Source: Saprospiraceae bacterium
GTDB taxonomy: Bacteria > Bacteroidota > Bacteroidia > Chitinophagales > Saprospiraceae
Direction: 5' to 3'
Length of the DNA stretch: 64,000 bases
NCBI GenBank assembly: GCA_016709995.1
Contig: JADJLQ010000003.1
Coordinates: 1 to 64,000, forward strand
Under the pieces are notes generated by a model that saw nothing but the letters and a program-made list of their open reading frames with translations, made no database searches and was not told where the DNA came from. Shown piece after piece: positions 17,414 through 26,147 of the stretch (positions within the stretch are counted from its first letter, which is position 1; each line of letters begins with the position of its first letter). The position numbers and the translations under genes are program-made.

Positions 17414-18118
17414 ATGCAAGACTTGCCAAGCTACATTGCTCAAGTATTCTTGATCACTACTTTGGTAGCTGTGCTGCTGTTTTATTTGGCAAGTCATAGA
17501 TCAAGGACTACTCTGGTTGTAATCATTATTTGGATATTGGTGCAATCTACCTTAGGATTTTTCGGATTTTATGTGCATGCTGCTTCCAATCCGCCAAGGA
17601 TTTTACTGTTAGTTCTTCCTCCTATACTCCTGATTGTAGGCCTTTTTAACACCGCGCCTGGCAAAAAATATATTGATCAGTTTGATACCGGCATATTGAC
17701 TTTACTGCACGTAGTCAGAATCCCGGTGGAAATCGTTTTATTTTGGTTATCTGTGCACAAAGCAGTACCAGAACTCATGACTTTTACTGGTCGAAATTTC
17801 GATGTATTTTCTGGCTTGACAGCACCCCTGATTTTTTATTTTGGGTATTTTGAAAAAAAACTAAGATCTCCATTGATTTTAATCTGGAATTGTATTTGTG
17901 TTGGCCTTCTTTTAAATATTGTGTGTTACGCTGTTTTATCAGCCCCATTACCAATACAGGCTTTTGCTTTTGACCAGCCCAATGTCGCTGTGCTTCATTT
18001 TCCGTTTAATTTATTGCCGGCATGCATGGTGCCCTTGGTATTATTCTCCCACTTGGTTTGTATCAGGCAAATCATTTATCCGCCAAAATTGATCGTCAAA
18101 GGAAGTGTTATATCCTAA
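17414..18118 (+). CDS. Integral membrane protein of unknown function
   Basis: 234 residues with about six or seven hydrophobic helices (for example residues 9-26, 33-55, 60-80, 140-170, 195-220) and no recognised motif. Charged residues are few and lie in short loops. The gene begins 22 bases after HU and looks co-transcribed. I do not recognise the family. Confidence 0.75.
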   Translation: MQDLPSYIAQVFLITTLVAVLLFYLASHRSRTTLVVIIIWILVQSTLGFFGFYVHAASNPPRILLLVLPPILLIVGLFNTAPGKKYIDQFDTGILTLLHVVRIPVEIVLFWLSVHKAVPELMTFTGRNFDVFSGLTAPLIFYFGYFEKKLRSPLILIWNCICVGLLLNIVCYAVLSAPLPIQAFAFDQPNVAVLHFPFNLLPACMVPLVLFSHLVCIRQIIYPPKLIVKGSVIS

Positions 18119-18331
18119 AGGACGGTTAGGAAATATCGATAGAACTTAAACAGCACCACTAATATTTTGCATTGATTTCAATAAAAGAGTAATAAAACCC
18201 ACTTTTTTGACCTATTCTCCGGTCATATCTTTTGTTCTTCACTGAATTATATATTTCTTTGCGTCGCCAATCCAAATAGTTCAGTCATTTTTGGCAGAAC
18301 AAATAAGGTATGGTTTATATTATTTGATACA

Positions 18332-19207
18332 ATGAAAAAGGACCTTGATTCTTTGAAAGCAATGGCTTCGCAGGTGAGAAGAGACATCGTGCGCATGGTT
18401 TACTATTGCCAAAGTGGTCATCCGGGTGGATCCCTGGGATGTACTGATTTTTTAGTTGCTTTATATGGCGAACATTTAAAGTTTAAGCTTCCATTCGATA
18501 TGAAAGGCAGGGGGGAAGATCTTTTTTTTCTTTCCAATGGACATATTTCTCCGGTATGGTACAGTGTACTTGCTCATAGTGGGTTTTTTCCAAAAGAAGA
18601 GTTGACCACTTTTAGAAAACTAAATACCAGGCTCCAGGGTCATCCTACTACCCATGAGGGATTGCCAGGCGTGAGAGTGGCATCCGGCTCTTTGGGCCAG
18701 GGTCTTTCTGTTGGCTTAGGAGCAGCCATGGCTAAAAAATTAGATGGGGATGAAGGCATCGTCCATGTACTGACAGGCGATGGCGAATTGGATGAAGGCC
18801 AAAACTGGGAAGCTATCTTGAGCGCAGCCCATCATAAAGTGGATAATTTGATCGCCACGGTTGATTGGAATGGCCAGCAAATAGACGGCCCGACCGAAAA
18901 AGTCATGAATTTGGGTGATCTGCCTGCAAAATGGACTGCTTTTGGCTGGGAAGTGATCATATGTGAAAACGGCAATGACCTGCAGGATATATCTGACACG
19001 CTGTCTGCTGCCAAATCAAAACTCCACCGGGGTGTGCCAATCGTTATTCTGATGAAAACCAATATGGGGTATGGTGTTGATTTTATGATGAATAGTCATA
19101 AATGGCATGGGGTAGCCCCCAATGAAGAGCAGTGTAAAGCAGCTCTGGCTCAGCTTCCGGAAACCCTTGGAGATTTTCCTTTTAACCCAGATTACAAATA
19201 CAATTAA
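18332..19207 (+). CDS. tkt: Transketolase, N-terminal (thiamine diphosphate PP-domain) subunit
   Basis: 291 residues. Matches the N-terminal half of transketolase: GHPGGSLGCTDFLVALYGEH near residue 30, and the thiamine diphosphate/Mg motif GDGELDEGQNWEAILSAAHH near 150-170. The C-terminal part is the separate gene 10 bases downstream. Split transketolases occur in many Bacteroidota, so this is not a broken gene. It carries out two-carbon transfers between sugar phosphates in the non-oxidative pentose phosphate pathway. The start is an ATG following a 213-base leader. Confidence 0.94.
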   Translation: MKKDLDSLKAMASQVRRDIVRMVYYCQSGHPGGSLGCTDFLVALYGEHLKFKLPFDMKGRGEDLFFLSNGHISPVWYSVLAHSGFFPKEELTTFRKLNTRLQGHPTTHEGLPGVRVASGSLGQGLSVGLGAAMAKKLDGDEGIVHVLTGDGELDEGQNWEAILSAAHHKVDNLIATVDWNGQQIDGPTEKVMNLGDLPAKWTAFGWEVIICENGNDLQDISDTLSAAKSKLHRGVPIVILMKTNMGYGVDFMMNSHKWHGVAPNEEQCKAALAQLPETLGDFPFNPDYKYN

Positions 19208-19216
19208 GCAGACAGT

Positions 19217-20176
19217 ATGATCAATGTAAATAATCTCACCGTATCAGGTAAAAAAGCCACAAGGGATGGATTTGGAGCAGGGCTGCTCGAAGTAGGTCGT
19301 ACCAACAGTGATGTGCTGGCACTTACTGCTGATCTGTTAGGATCTTTGAAAATGGATGACTTCAAAAAAGAATTTCCTGAGCGTTTTTTTCAAATGGGTA
19401 TCGCTGAAGCCAATATGATGGGGGTCGCCGCAGGCATGGCTACGGTTGGTAAAATTCCTTATACAGGCACTTTCGCCAATTTTTCTACAGGAAGAGTCTA
19501 TGATCAGATCAGGCAATCCATAGCCTACTCCCATAAAAATGTCAAAATATGTGCTTCGCATGCCGGGCTCACACTTGGTGAAGACGGTGCTACTCACCAG
19601 ATCCTCGAGGATATAGGCATGATGCGCATGCTTCCGGGTATGTCTGTAGTCGTACCCTGTGATGCACACCAGACTAAACTGGCTACCATTGCTATAGCCG
19701 ATCATTACGGGCCGGTCTATTTACGGTTTGGACGACCTGCCTGGCCGGTTTTTACAGAGAATATTCCATTTGAATTGGGTAAAGCCCAGATATTAAATGA
19801 AGGATCAGATCTCACGATCATTGCTACCGGTCATCTCGTATGGTTTGGAGTAGAGGCAGTAAAACTGCTTGCTGCCGAAGGGATATCCTGTGATCTGATC
19901 AATGTCCATACCATCAAACCACTCGATACGGAGACCATCCTCAACAGTGTCAGTAAGACCCGGTGTGTGGTCACCGCCGAAGAGCATCAGATCTATGGAG
20001 GACTCGGAGATATGATCGCTGGTCTGTTATCCCGCAATGAGCCTGCTCCGCAGGAATACGTAGCTGTCAATGATAGCTTTGGTGAAAGTGGAAAACCTGA
20101 CGAACTCCTGACCAAGTACGGTTTGAGTATAGACAGCATCGTACGGTCTGCCCATAGAGTTTTGAAACGAAAATAG
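19217..20176 (+). CDS. tkt: Transketolase, C-terminal (pyrimidine-binding and C-) subunit
   Basis: 319 residues covering the Pyr domain and C-terminal domain. The Glu that activates thiamine diphosphate lies in FFQMGIAEANMMGVAAGMA (residues about 55-75). The Pyr core continues with SHAGLTLGEDGATHQ, and the C-domain has VTAEEHQIYGGLGDMIA. It is adjacent to the N-terminal subunit with a 10-base gap and must form a heterotetramer with it. Length equals that of other stand-alone subunits. Confidence 0.94.
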   Translation: MINVNNLTVSGKKATRDGFGAGLLEVGRTNSDVLALTADLLGSLKMDDFKKEFPERFFQMGIAEANMMGVAAGMATVGKIPYTGTFANFSTGRVYDQIRQSIAYSHKNVKICASHAGLTLGEDGATHQILEDIGMMRMLPGMSVVVPCDAHQTKLATIAIADHYGPVYLRFGRPAWPVFTENIPFELGKAQILNEGSDLTIIATGHLVWFGVEAVKLLAAEGISCDLINVHTIKPLDTETILNSVSKTRCVVTAEEHQIYGGLGDMIAGLLSRNEPAPQEYVAVNDSFGESGKPDELLTKYGLSIDSIVRSAHRVLKRK

Positions 20177-20212
20177 ATACTACATACGGGCAGCAGGCAT
20201 TATCTTGCAGGG

Positions 20213-20905
20213 ATGCAAAACTTATTTTTCAAGGCTTCGGTAAGTTGGAGAATTTTGGTCCTGGTACTGGCCTTCTTTTTATTGAATTTGTCTTATTCGG
20301 CCCTAGCCCAGCGACCCTTTCAAAACGAGATAGATCAGTTTAAAAAACAGGACCAGGTATCACCTCCGATTGCGGGACAGATTTTATTGGTGGGTAGTTC
20401 TTCCTTTAGACGGTGGACCAATGTGCAGGGTCGATTTCCCGGATATCCTATTCTCAATCGTGGTTTCGGTGGTTCTACCTTACCGGATGTAATAGGTTTT
20501 GCTCAAGACATTATCATCCCATATCATCCCAAACAAGTAGCCATCTATTGTGGTGAAAATGATCTTGCTGCCGATAGTACGATCAATGGCAAAACTATAT
20601 TTAAACGATTCAGGACACTGTCCAAAATTATCAGGAGTGGTTTGCCTGGTTGTCCGATATTATTTGTGGCAGTCAAGCCCAGCCCTTCCCGTGCTCGTGT
20701 GTTGGATAAAGTGATCGATGCCAACGCTCGTATCTCTCGTTATTGCCGAAACCATAAAAATTATGCTTTTGCTGATGTATTCACACCAATGTTGGGACCT
20801 GACCACAAACCTATGGAAGATTTGTTCGTAGGGGATATGCTGCATATGAATGAAAAGGGATATGATATCTGGACGCGGGTGATTCAACCATATTTGCTTA
20901 AGTAA
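20213..20905 (+). CDS. Exported SGNH/GDSL-family hydrolase
   Basis: 230 residues with an N-terminal signal peptide (about 1-32, ending SALAQ). SGNH blocks are visible: ILLVGSSSFRRW (nucleophile Ser), ILNRGFGGS (Gly), YCGENDLA (Asn) and DMLHMNEKGYDIW (Asp-x-x-His). Likely an esterase or O-acetyl-glycan deacetylase acting in the periplasm or on exported sugars. The gene follows transketolase by 36 bases; there is no obvious functional tie. Confidence 0.9.
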   Translation: MQNLFFKASVSWRILVLVLAFFLLNLSYSALAQRPFQNEIDQFKKQDQVSPPIAGQILLVGSSSFRRWTNVQGRFPGYPILNRGFGGSTLPDVIGFAQDIIIPYHPKQVAIYCGENDLAADSTINGKTIFKRFRTLSKIIRSGLPGCPILFVAVKPSPSRARVLDKVIDANARISRYCRNHKNYAFADVFTPMLGPDHKPMEDLFVGDMLHMNEKGYDIWTRVIQPYLLK

Positions 20906-20925
20906 ATATGGGCTTTGTGTCGTGT

Positions 20926-21054
20926 TTTGGAGCAGTTGAACTGCGACATTTTTGAGGAAGCGTCGGAGGAAAACTCCTCCTAAACGGGGTGGTAGGGGCG
21001 TTTTGGGGCCTCTAATGAAGTGTTATGGAAGTTTTAGAGCACTAGAACTGCGAC
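20926..21054. repeat. Pair of 23-base imperfect direct repeats around a small hairpin
   Basis: TTTTGGAGCAGTTGAACTGC at 20926 (extending to GAC at 20948) recurs at 21032-21054 with four mismatches. Between them, GGAGGA (20965-20970) and TCCTCC (20975-20980) form a short hairpin. The first copy also contains the near-palindrome GCAGTT-G-AACTGC. The region is the convergent gap between the SGNH hydrolase and aspS and may act as a terminator or be a remnant of an interspersed repeat. Confidence 0.45.
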
Positions 21055-21058
21055 CTGG

Positions 21059-22822
21059 TTACACCTTAACCACATTTAGATTCAATTCCTTCAACTGTGC
21101 CGTATCAAGTTCTGAAGGGGCATCGATCATCATATCCCTACCCATATTGTTTTTTGGAAAGGCGATATAATCCCTGATCGAAGTCTGGCCTTGCATGACA
21201 GCACACAACCTATCAAATCCGAAGGCGATACCTCCATGCGGCGGAGCACCATATTCAAAGGCATTCAACAAAAATCCAAATTGGTCCTGGGCTTTTTCAG
21301 GTGTGAATCCTAACAGAGCAAAGTTTTTAGATTGTAATTCCCGATCATGAATACGAATAGAACCACCACCGATCTCCGTGCCATTGATCACGAGGTCATA
21401 AGCGTCAGCCCTGATACTACCCAATATAGTTCGATCGGAGCTGGACATTTTTTCGATATCGGCTGCTTTAGGGGAGGTAAATGGGTGGTGCATAGCAAAA
21501 TATCTGGCGCTATCCTCATCCCACTCCAATAACGGGAAGTCCAATACCCACAATGGTTTGAAATCACCCGCTTGCATCAGGCCATGCCGCCGGCCAAGCT
21601 CCAGGCGCAATTCGCCCAGTTGCTTGCGGGTCTTTTCCTGTTCGCCACAAAGGATGAATATGATATCTCCTGGTTGGGCTTTGACCAGCTCTGCCCAGGT
21701 TTTGAGGTCTTCCTGGCTATAAAATTTATCAACACTGGACTTAAAAGTGCCATCCAAATTATACTTGACCTGTACCAGTCCTTTGGCACCGATCTGCGGC
21801 CGCTGGACCCATTCGGTGAGCTCTTTGATCTCCTTGTTGGAGTAGGCGTCTGCTTTGCCTTCCAACGCCAGGGCTGCGATATAAGGCACACTATCAAACA
21901 CATTAAATCCTTTTCCTTTGGCTGCATCATTCAGCTCCTGGATCTGCATACCGAAGCGCAGATCCGGCTTATCGATCCCATAAAATTTCATGGCGTCGTC
22001 ATAACTCATCCTGGGGAAGGCATTCATCTCCAGGCCTAGCATGACCTTAAACAGATTGACCGTCAAGCCTTCAAACATATTGAGGATATCCTCTCTGTGC
22101 ACAAAGGACATCTCGCAGTCGATCTGGGTAAACTCCGGCTGGCGATCTGCCCTCAGGTCTTCATCCCTAAAACATTTTACGATCTGAAAGTATTTGTCCA
22201 TCCCTGCCACCATCAGTATCTGTTTGAAGGTCTGAGGCGATTGAGGCAGGGCATAAAATTGGCCTGGATTCATCCTGGAAGGCACTACAAAGTCCCGGGC
22301 ACCTTCCGGAGTGCTTTTGATTAAGAAAGGAGTCTCTATCTCGGCAAAACCCTGGTTGGACAGATATTTACGTGTCTCCAAGCCTAGTTTGGATCTGAAT
22401 AGTATTTTTGATTGTACGGCATTCCTTCTGATATCGAGATATCGGTATTTGGCGCGAATATCCTCGCCGCCGTCCGTGTCATCGGTGATGGTAAACGGAG
22501 GTATCTTGGATGCATTGAGTACGAGCAGTGATTTGGCCTCTATTTCTATATCGCCGGTAGGACGCTTTGGATTTTTGGCACTCCTTTCTCTGACCTCACC
22601 GGTGACTTGTATTACAAATTCCCGGCCTAGTTTTCTAGCCTGATCGCACAAGGCAGGATCTGTGTCCATATTGAATACCAACTGGGTGATCCCATAGCGG
22701 TCTCGCACATCCATAAAGGTCATACCGCCAAAATCCCGACTGGCATCTACCCAGCCGCTCAAAGTCACTGATTGTCCAAGGTGTGACATCCTCAACTCTC
22801 CACAATTATGCGTCCTATACAT
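21059..22822 (-). CDS. aspS: Aspartate--tRNA ligase
   Basis: 587 residues, bacterial-type AspRS. N-terminal OB fold binds the anticodon (VTLSGWVDASRDFGGMTFMD). Class II motif 2 is FRDEDLRADRQPEFTQID, the insertion (GAD) domain follows in the middle, and motif 3 is GIAFGFDRLCAVM near the end. Charges tRNA-Asp in the cytoplasm. It is the last gene of a minus-strand series but has its own -7 box (22848-22855), 26 bases before the ATG. Confidence 0.97.
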   Translation of the reverse strand: MYRTHNCGELRMSHLGQSVTLSGWVDASRDFGGMTFMDVRDRYGITQLVFNMDTDPALCDQARKLGREFVIQVTGEVRERSAKNPKRPTGDIEIEAKSLLVLNASKIPPFTITDDTDGGEDIRAKYRYLDIRRNAVQSKILFRSKLGLETRKYLSNQGFAEIETPFLIKSTPEGARDFVVPSRMNPGQFYALPQSPQTFKQILMVAGMDKYFQIVKCFRDEDLRADRQPEFTQIDCEMSFVHREDILNMFEGLTVNLFKVMLGLEMNAFPRMSYDDAMKFYGIDKPDLRFGMQIQELNDAAKGKGFNVFDSVPYIAALALEGKADAYSNKEIKELTEWVQRPQIGAKGLVQVKYNLDGTFKSSVDKFYSQEDLKTWAELVKAQPGDIIFILCGEQEKTRKQLGELRLELGRRHGLMQAGDFKPLWVLDFPLLEWDEDSARYFAMHHPFTSPKAADIEKMSSSDRTILGSIRADAYDLVINGTEIGGGSIRIHDRELQSKNFALLGFTPEKAQDQFGFLLNAFEYGAPPHGGIAFGFDRLCAVMQGQTSIRDYIAFPKNNMGRDMMIDAPSELDTAQLKELNLNVVKV

Positions 22823-22847
22823 ATATATATGATAAATTTTTGAGCCG

Positions 22848-22855
22848 CAAAGGTA
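22848..22855 (-). promoter_or_regulatory. Putative -7 box for aspS
   Basis: Minus strand TACCTTTG followed by C matches TAnnTTTG. It is in the 57-base gap between the NamZ-like gene and aspS, close to the aspS start. Confidence 0.4.
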
Positions 22856-22879
22856 AGCTAAACAAGGAGATTGTGATTC

Positions 22880-24106
22880 TCAATCGTACAGCATTATTGA
22901 TTGACAGCGATGCACCCAACCCTCGCAGGCCAATAAAGGTGTTAATCCATCCAGATTTTCTAAAGGTGCATGTTCGAGCCAATGCTTGAGCTTGGTAGAG
23001 CCGGTCAATCTTACAAAATGGTCTTCTCCTGTCCTGTTGACATGAGTAGGATAGGGCATCCATCTAAATTGATCGGCAAAAAGACTTTTTATCATCGCCA
23101 ATAGGATCATTCCACAATAGACCGGGCGGAAAAGATTTGGATCAGTGACAACCAATTTAGCGCCAAAGCATGTTTGCTGGTTAAACTTATTTCCTTTTGC
23201 GATTAATACTGATTCATCGAATCGCAAGCCTTTGATATCAAGTTTTTCAAGATTGGAAATCAACGATTGGATATGTATCCATGGTGCCACTGCTACTTTA
23301 AAAGATTTTTCTGTACCGCGACCTTCTGAGATATTAGTAGCCTCCAGATAACAAAGGGCCGGATAAGTAAATATGGTATCCAGATCAGTAATCGCCGGGG
23401 AAGGTGGGACAAAAGGATATTGATATTGTGCACAATTCATATACCTTTTCCAATGGGCGGTAGGGATGATTTGCAGATCCAACCGGTGCCAGCCTTTTTC
23501 TTTTTTTATTAATAAGGCCAGTTCGCCGAGGGTCAATCCAAATCGGATAGGAACATTCCAGGAGCCAATAAACGATAAAGATGCTGGCTGCATCATGGGA
23601 CCCTCTGACATGCTGAGGTCGCCACCCAATGGATTAGGACGGTCCAAAAGGATTAAAGGTTTTTGGTATGCTACGCATGTTTCCATGACATGCATCATTG
23701 TCCAGAGATAAGTATAATATCTGACGCCGATATTGGGCAAATCAAGGATCAGTGCATCAAGTTGCTTTAATGATTCCTCCGAAGGCGAAAGCTGATCGCC
23801 ATACAAACTGACGATTGGTATATTTAAACGAGCATGTTGCCCATGAGGCTGAAAGCTTCCATCAGCTCCGTTGGCTTTGAAGCCATGTTCAGGTGAAAAG
23901 ATGGTTTTGATTTTAAATTCCAGATCAAGGAGCACTTTTAATATTGGAGTGCCCTGATCATCAACGGCAGATTCGTTGGTGATCAGCCCATAGTGTAGGT
24001 GCAGATCCATCTTCGATGAGTCTATTTTGAGGCGGTCTATACCGCATTTTATGGCTACCAACTTGTGACGGTTTTGATTATAGTTTGATTGCGAATTCCA
24101 GGACAC
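22880..24106 (-). CDS. NamZ-like (DUF1343) exo-beta-N-acetylmuramidase homologue
   Basis: 408 residues of the DUF1343/NamZ family, whose studied members remove non-reducing MurNAc from peptidoglycan fragments. Conserved blocks are TIFSPEHGFKANGADG, LDLPNIGVRYYTYLWTM, LDRPNPLGG and NISEGRGTEKSF. No signal peptide is visible, so this copy would act in the cytoplasm on imported muropeptides unless its N-terminus is wrong. The start is a GTG at 24106 that shares one base with the TAG stop of the DUF3857 gene, so translation is coupled. An alternative start further in is possible since the conserved part begins near residue 14. The last 15 residues differ from the usual family end. Confidence 0.85.
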   Translation of the reverse strand: MSWNSQSNYNQNRHKLVAIKCGIDRLKIDSSKMDLHLHYGLITNESAVDDQGTPILKVLLDLEFKIKTIFSPEHGFKANGADGSFQPHGQHARLNIPIVSLYGDQLSPSEESLKQLDALILDLPNIGVRYYTYLWTMMHVMETCVAYQKPLILLDRPNPLGGDLSMSEGPMMQPASLSFIGSWNVPIRFGLTLGELALLIKKEKGWHRLDLQIIPTAHWKRYMNCAQYQYPFVPPSPAITDLDTIFTYPALCYLEATNISEGRGTEKSFKVAVAPWIHIQSLISNLEKLDIKGLRFDESVLIAKGNKFNQQTCFGAKLVVTDPNLFRPVYCGMILLAMIKSLFADQFRWMPYPTHVNRTGEDHFVRLTGSTKLKHWLEHAPLENLDGLTPLLACEGWVHRCQSIMLYD

Positions 24107-26073
24107 TAGTTATTTTTTTTCAACCTTACACGCTCTCGATGTTTATCCACTATATGTTGAAATAGGGATTTAACGCCCTGGTATTCTTCGGGCAGAAATT
24201 CAGTTTTATTGACAGAGAGCAGCGTGTTGATTTTTAATTGGCCTTTGATGCCATCTTCGCACACCATGGTATATTTGATGGTTTTATCATCTGCCTGGAT
24301 CAAGGAAGAAGCAGGTATGGAATCCAACGAGTAGGATTGTGAAAAGTTGATTTCAATATTAGTAGTGATCATCCAGGGGTAACTGTATTGAATTGGAACA
24401 TTACGGGTGATGGCCTGAAATGGGTTAGCAGTGAGCACATCCAATAAACCGGGTCCAAAAGACAAATGGTTTCCAACAGTATCCTTTTCAGTTTCTATGT
24501 GAATAATCGAACTGATAGACAATTCTTTTTCCCTGTCATTGAACCCTTCGACTTTTCGATTGGTGAATGTGATGCCGGGGTGATTTTTTTCGAGATAGTC
24601 AAAATAATAGTCTATGCCGTTAGAGTCTATTAATTCACTTCTCATCTTGTAGGCTGCATAACTATACAACCGCTCAGTATACTCCCCGGTGAGATTTTCG
24701 GAAGTATCCAGGTGGAGCTGATAATTGATTTGAGTCTGGCCCAGCTTATTAGCATTGAGTTCTATCCAAAATCCTTCGCGTTCATTGATCAATACTCCAG
24801 CAGTATGGACACACTGAGGGGACAATGAAAAGCTGTTGCCATACGGGTCTGAAGCATCCATCAGGTTGATCTTGCCTCCGCTAAAGACAGCAACCACGAC
24901 ATAATTGAGCTTTGAAAGGGTCGGGAATTCTTGAATTAATTTGCCATTATTGGATGTAGTAAGCACTACAGGATAAGCTCTGTAGTCTAAGGCCCTGAGC
25001 AATCCCACCAATACCAGATTGATATCAGCCACATTGCCTGTATGCCTGGATATAATTTTATTTAGATGATCACTGGCATAGATACCATACCCACCATCCC
25101 ACTTGATTTGTGATTGGATGAAGTGATATGCATCCTGGAGCGTGTCAGCACGTGTTTTATCATTGGATAAAAATTCTTTTTTTAAATTCTTGAACAAACC
25201 ACTCTTTAAAAGCTGATTGCCGAAATACGGATGATTGTACAGGTATTTATTGGCATTCGGCCAGTTGGAGGTATAATCAATGCTTTGATCCGGATTTGGT
25301 GCCAACTCAAACTCAAGTCTTCTTCTAAAAGTGTTGGGATATAATACGAAGGGATATTGGATATAAGCGGGTACATTGGTTGAAGAATAGGTAGTCACTA
25401 ATGCTTCATAGCCATCGATAAGGGACTTATAGAAATCACTGACGATTTTAATGGAGTCATCACCCCAGGCATATACAGGATAGGTTATAAAGTCCGGAAT
25501 GGTCGTTTCATATTGGCTTTTCAGGACAGGCAACGCTCGCTGAAAATCCCAGCCATGGAAATTGGTCAAATAGTCAGATTCAATCGTGTATTGTACTTCA
25601 AGGATGCTGCCTTCGTGTACATTGGGTAAGGTGATTTCCATATCCTGGTAATAACCGTTGCTCGAATATTTGATGGAAGTTTTATCCAGCTTGTTTTCAT
25701 AAATGATATCATCGGTCACATTAAAAGTGGATGCACGAAGATCCTTCAGTTCTTCGCTGGAAGCGGGTGATTGATATAATGAAAGGTATACTTTGTTTGC
25801 ATCCGGAGGAAAAGAATCCAATAATTTGATGGCAAAATGTCGTGTAAACTCTACTCTAAGTCCTTGAGGGTTTGTGATGATCCCTGCACTACCACTATCA
25901 AACAAATAATAAGCGGTAGCTGTGGTATCAAAAGCACATTTGACCAGATCAAATTCAGAAGGTACATGATTGCCGAAGACCGTTTTTAGCCGGGCTGTTT
26001 GAGCCCATATCAAAGTGCCGGAGGATAAAATCACCAAAATGGATATTAACAGTCTAGACATTTGATTATTCAT
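24106..26073 (-). CDS. Exported DUF3857/transglutaminase-like protein
   Basis: 655 residues with a signal peptide (about 1-24). The N-terminal DUF3857 domain carries repeated short beta motifs (LPNVHEGSILEVQYTIESDY). A transglutaminase-like middle follows (YHFIQSQIKWDG, HTGNVADINLVLVGLLRALD, VVAVFSGGKINLMDASDP). In the classical triad the Cys would fall in the GNVADINLVL position where Asn/Ala-Asp is seen, so protease or cross-linking activity is doubtful; the His/Asp positions are represented by Leu-Met-Asp. These proteins are common in Bacteroidota and located in the periplasm; their function is unsettled. It is coupled to the NamZ-like gene downstream. Confidence 0.85.
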   Translation of the reverse strand: MNNQMSRLLISILVILSSGTLIWAQTARLKTVFGNHVPSEFDLVKCAFDTTATAYYLFDSGSAGIITNPQGLRVEFTRHFAIKLLDSFPPDANKVYLSLYQSPASSEELKDLRASTFNVTDDIIYENKLDKTSIKYSSNGYYQDMEITLPNVHEGSILEVQYTIESDYLTNFHGWDFQRALPVLKSQYETTIPDFITYPVYAWGDDSIKIVSDFYKSLIDGYEALVTTYSSTNVPAYIQYPFVLYPNTFRRRLEFELAPNPDQSIDYTSNWPNANKYLYNHPYFGNQLLKSGLFKNLKKEFLSNDKTRADTLQDAYHFIQSQIKWDGGYGIYASDHLNKIISRHTGNVADINLVLVGLLRALDYRAYPVVLTTSNNGKLIQEFPTLSKLNYVVVAVFSGGKINLMDASDPYGNSFSLSPQCVHTAGVLINEREGFWIELNANKLGQTQINYQLHLDTSENLTGEYTERLYSYAAYKMRSELIDSNGIDYYFDYLEKNHPGITFTNRKVEGFNDREKELSISSIIHIETEKDTVGNHLSFGPGLLDVLTANPFQAITRNVPIQYSYPWMITTNIEINFSQSYSLDSIPASSLIQADDKTIKYTMVCEDGIKGQLKINTLLSVNKTEFLPEEYQGVKSLFQHIVDKHRERVRLKKNN

Positions 26074-26147
26074 ATATATACAAAGCCCAATTTAATCTTT
26101 TGAGCTTAATAAAAGGGTACCAAAAGGGTAAAATTTAAAAAAACTCT

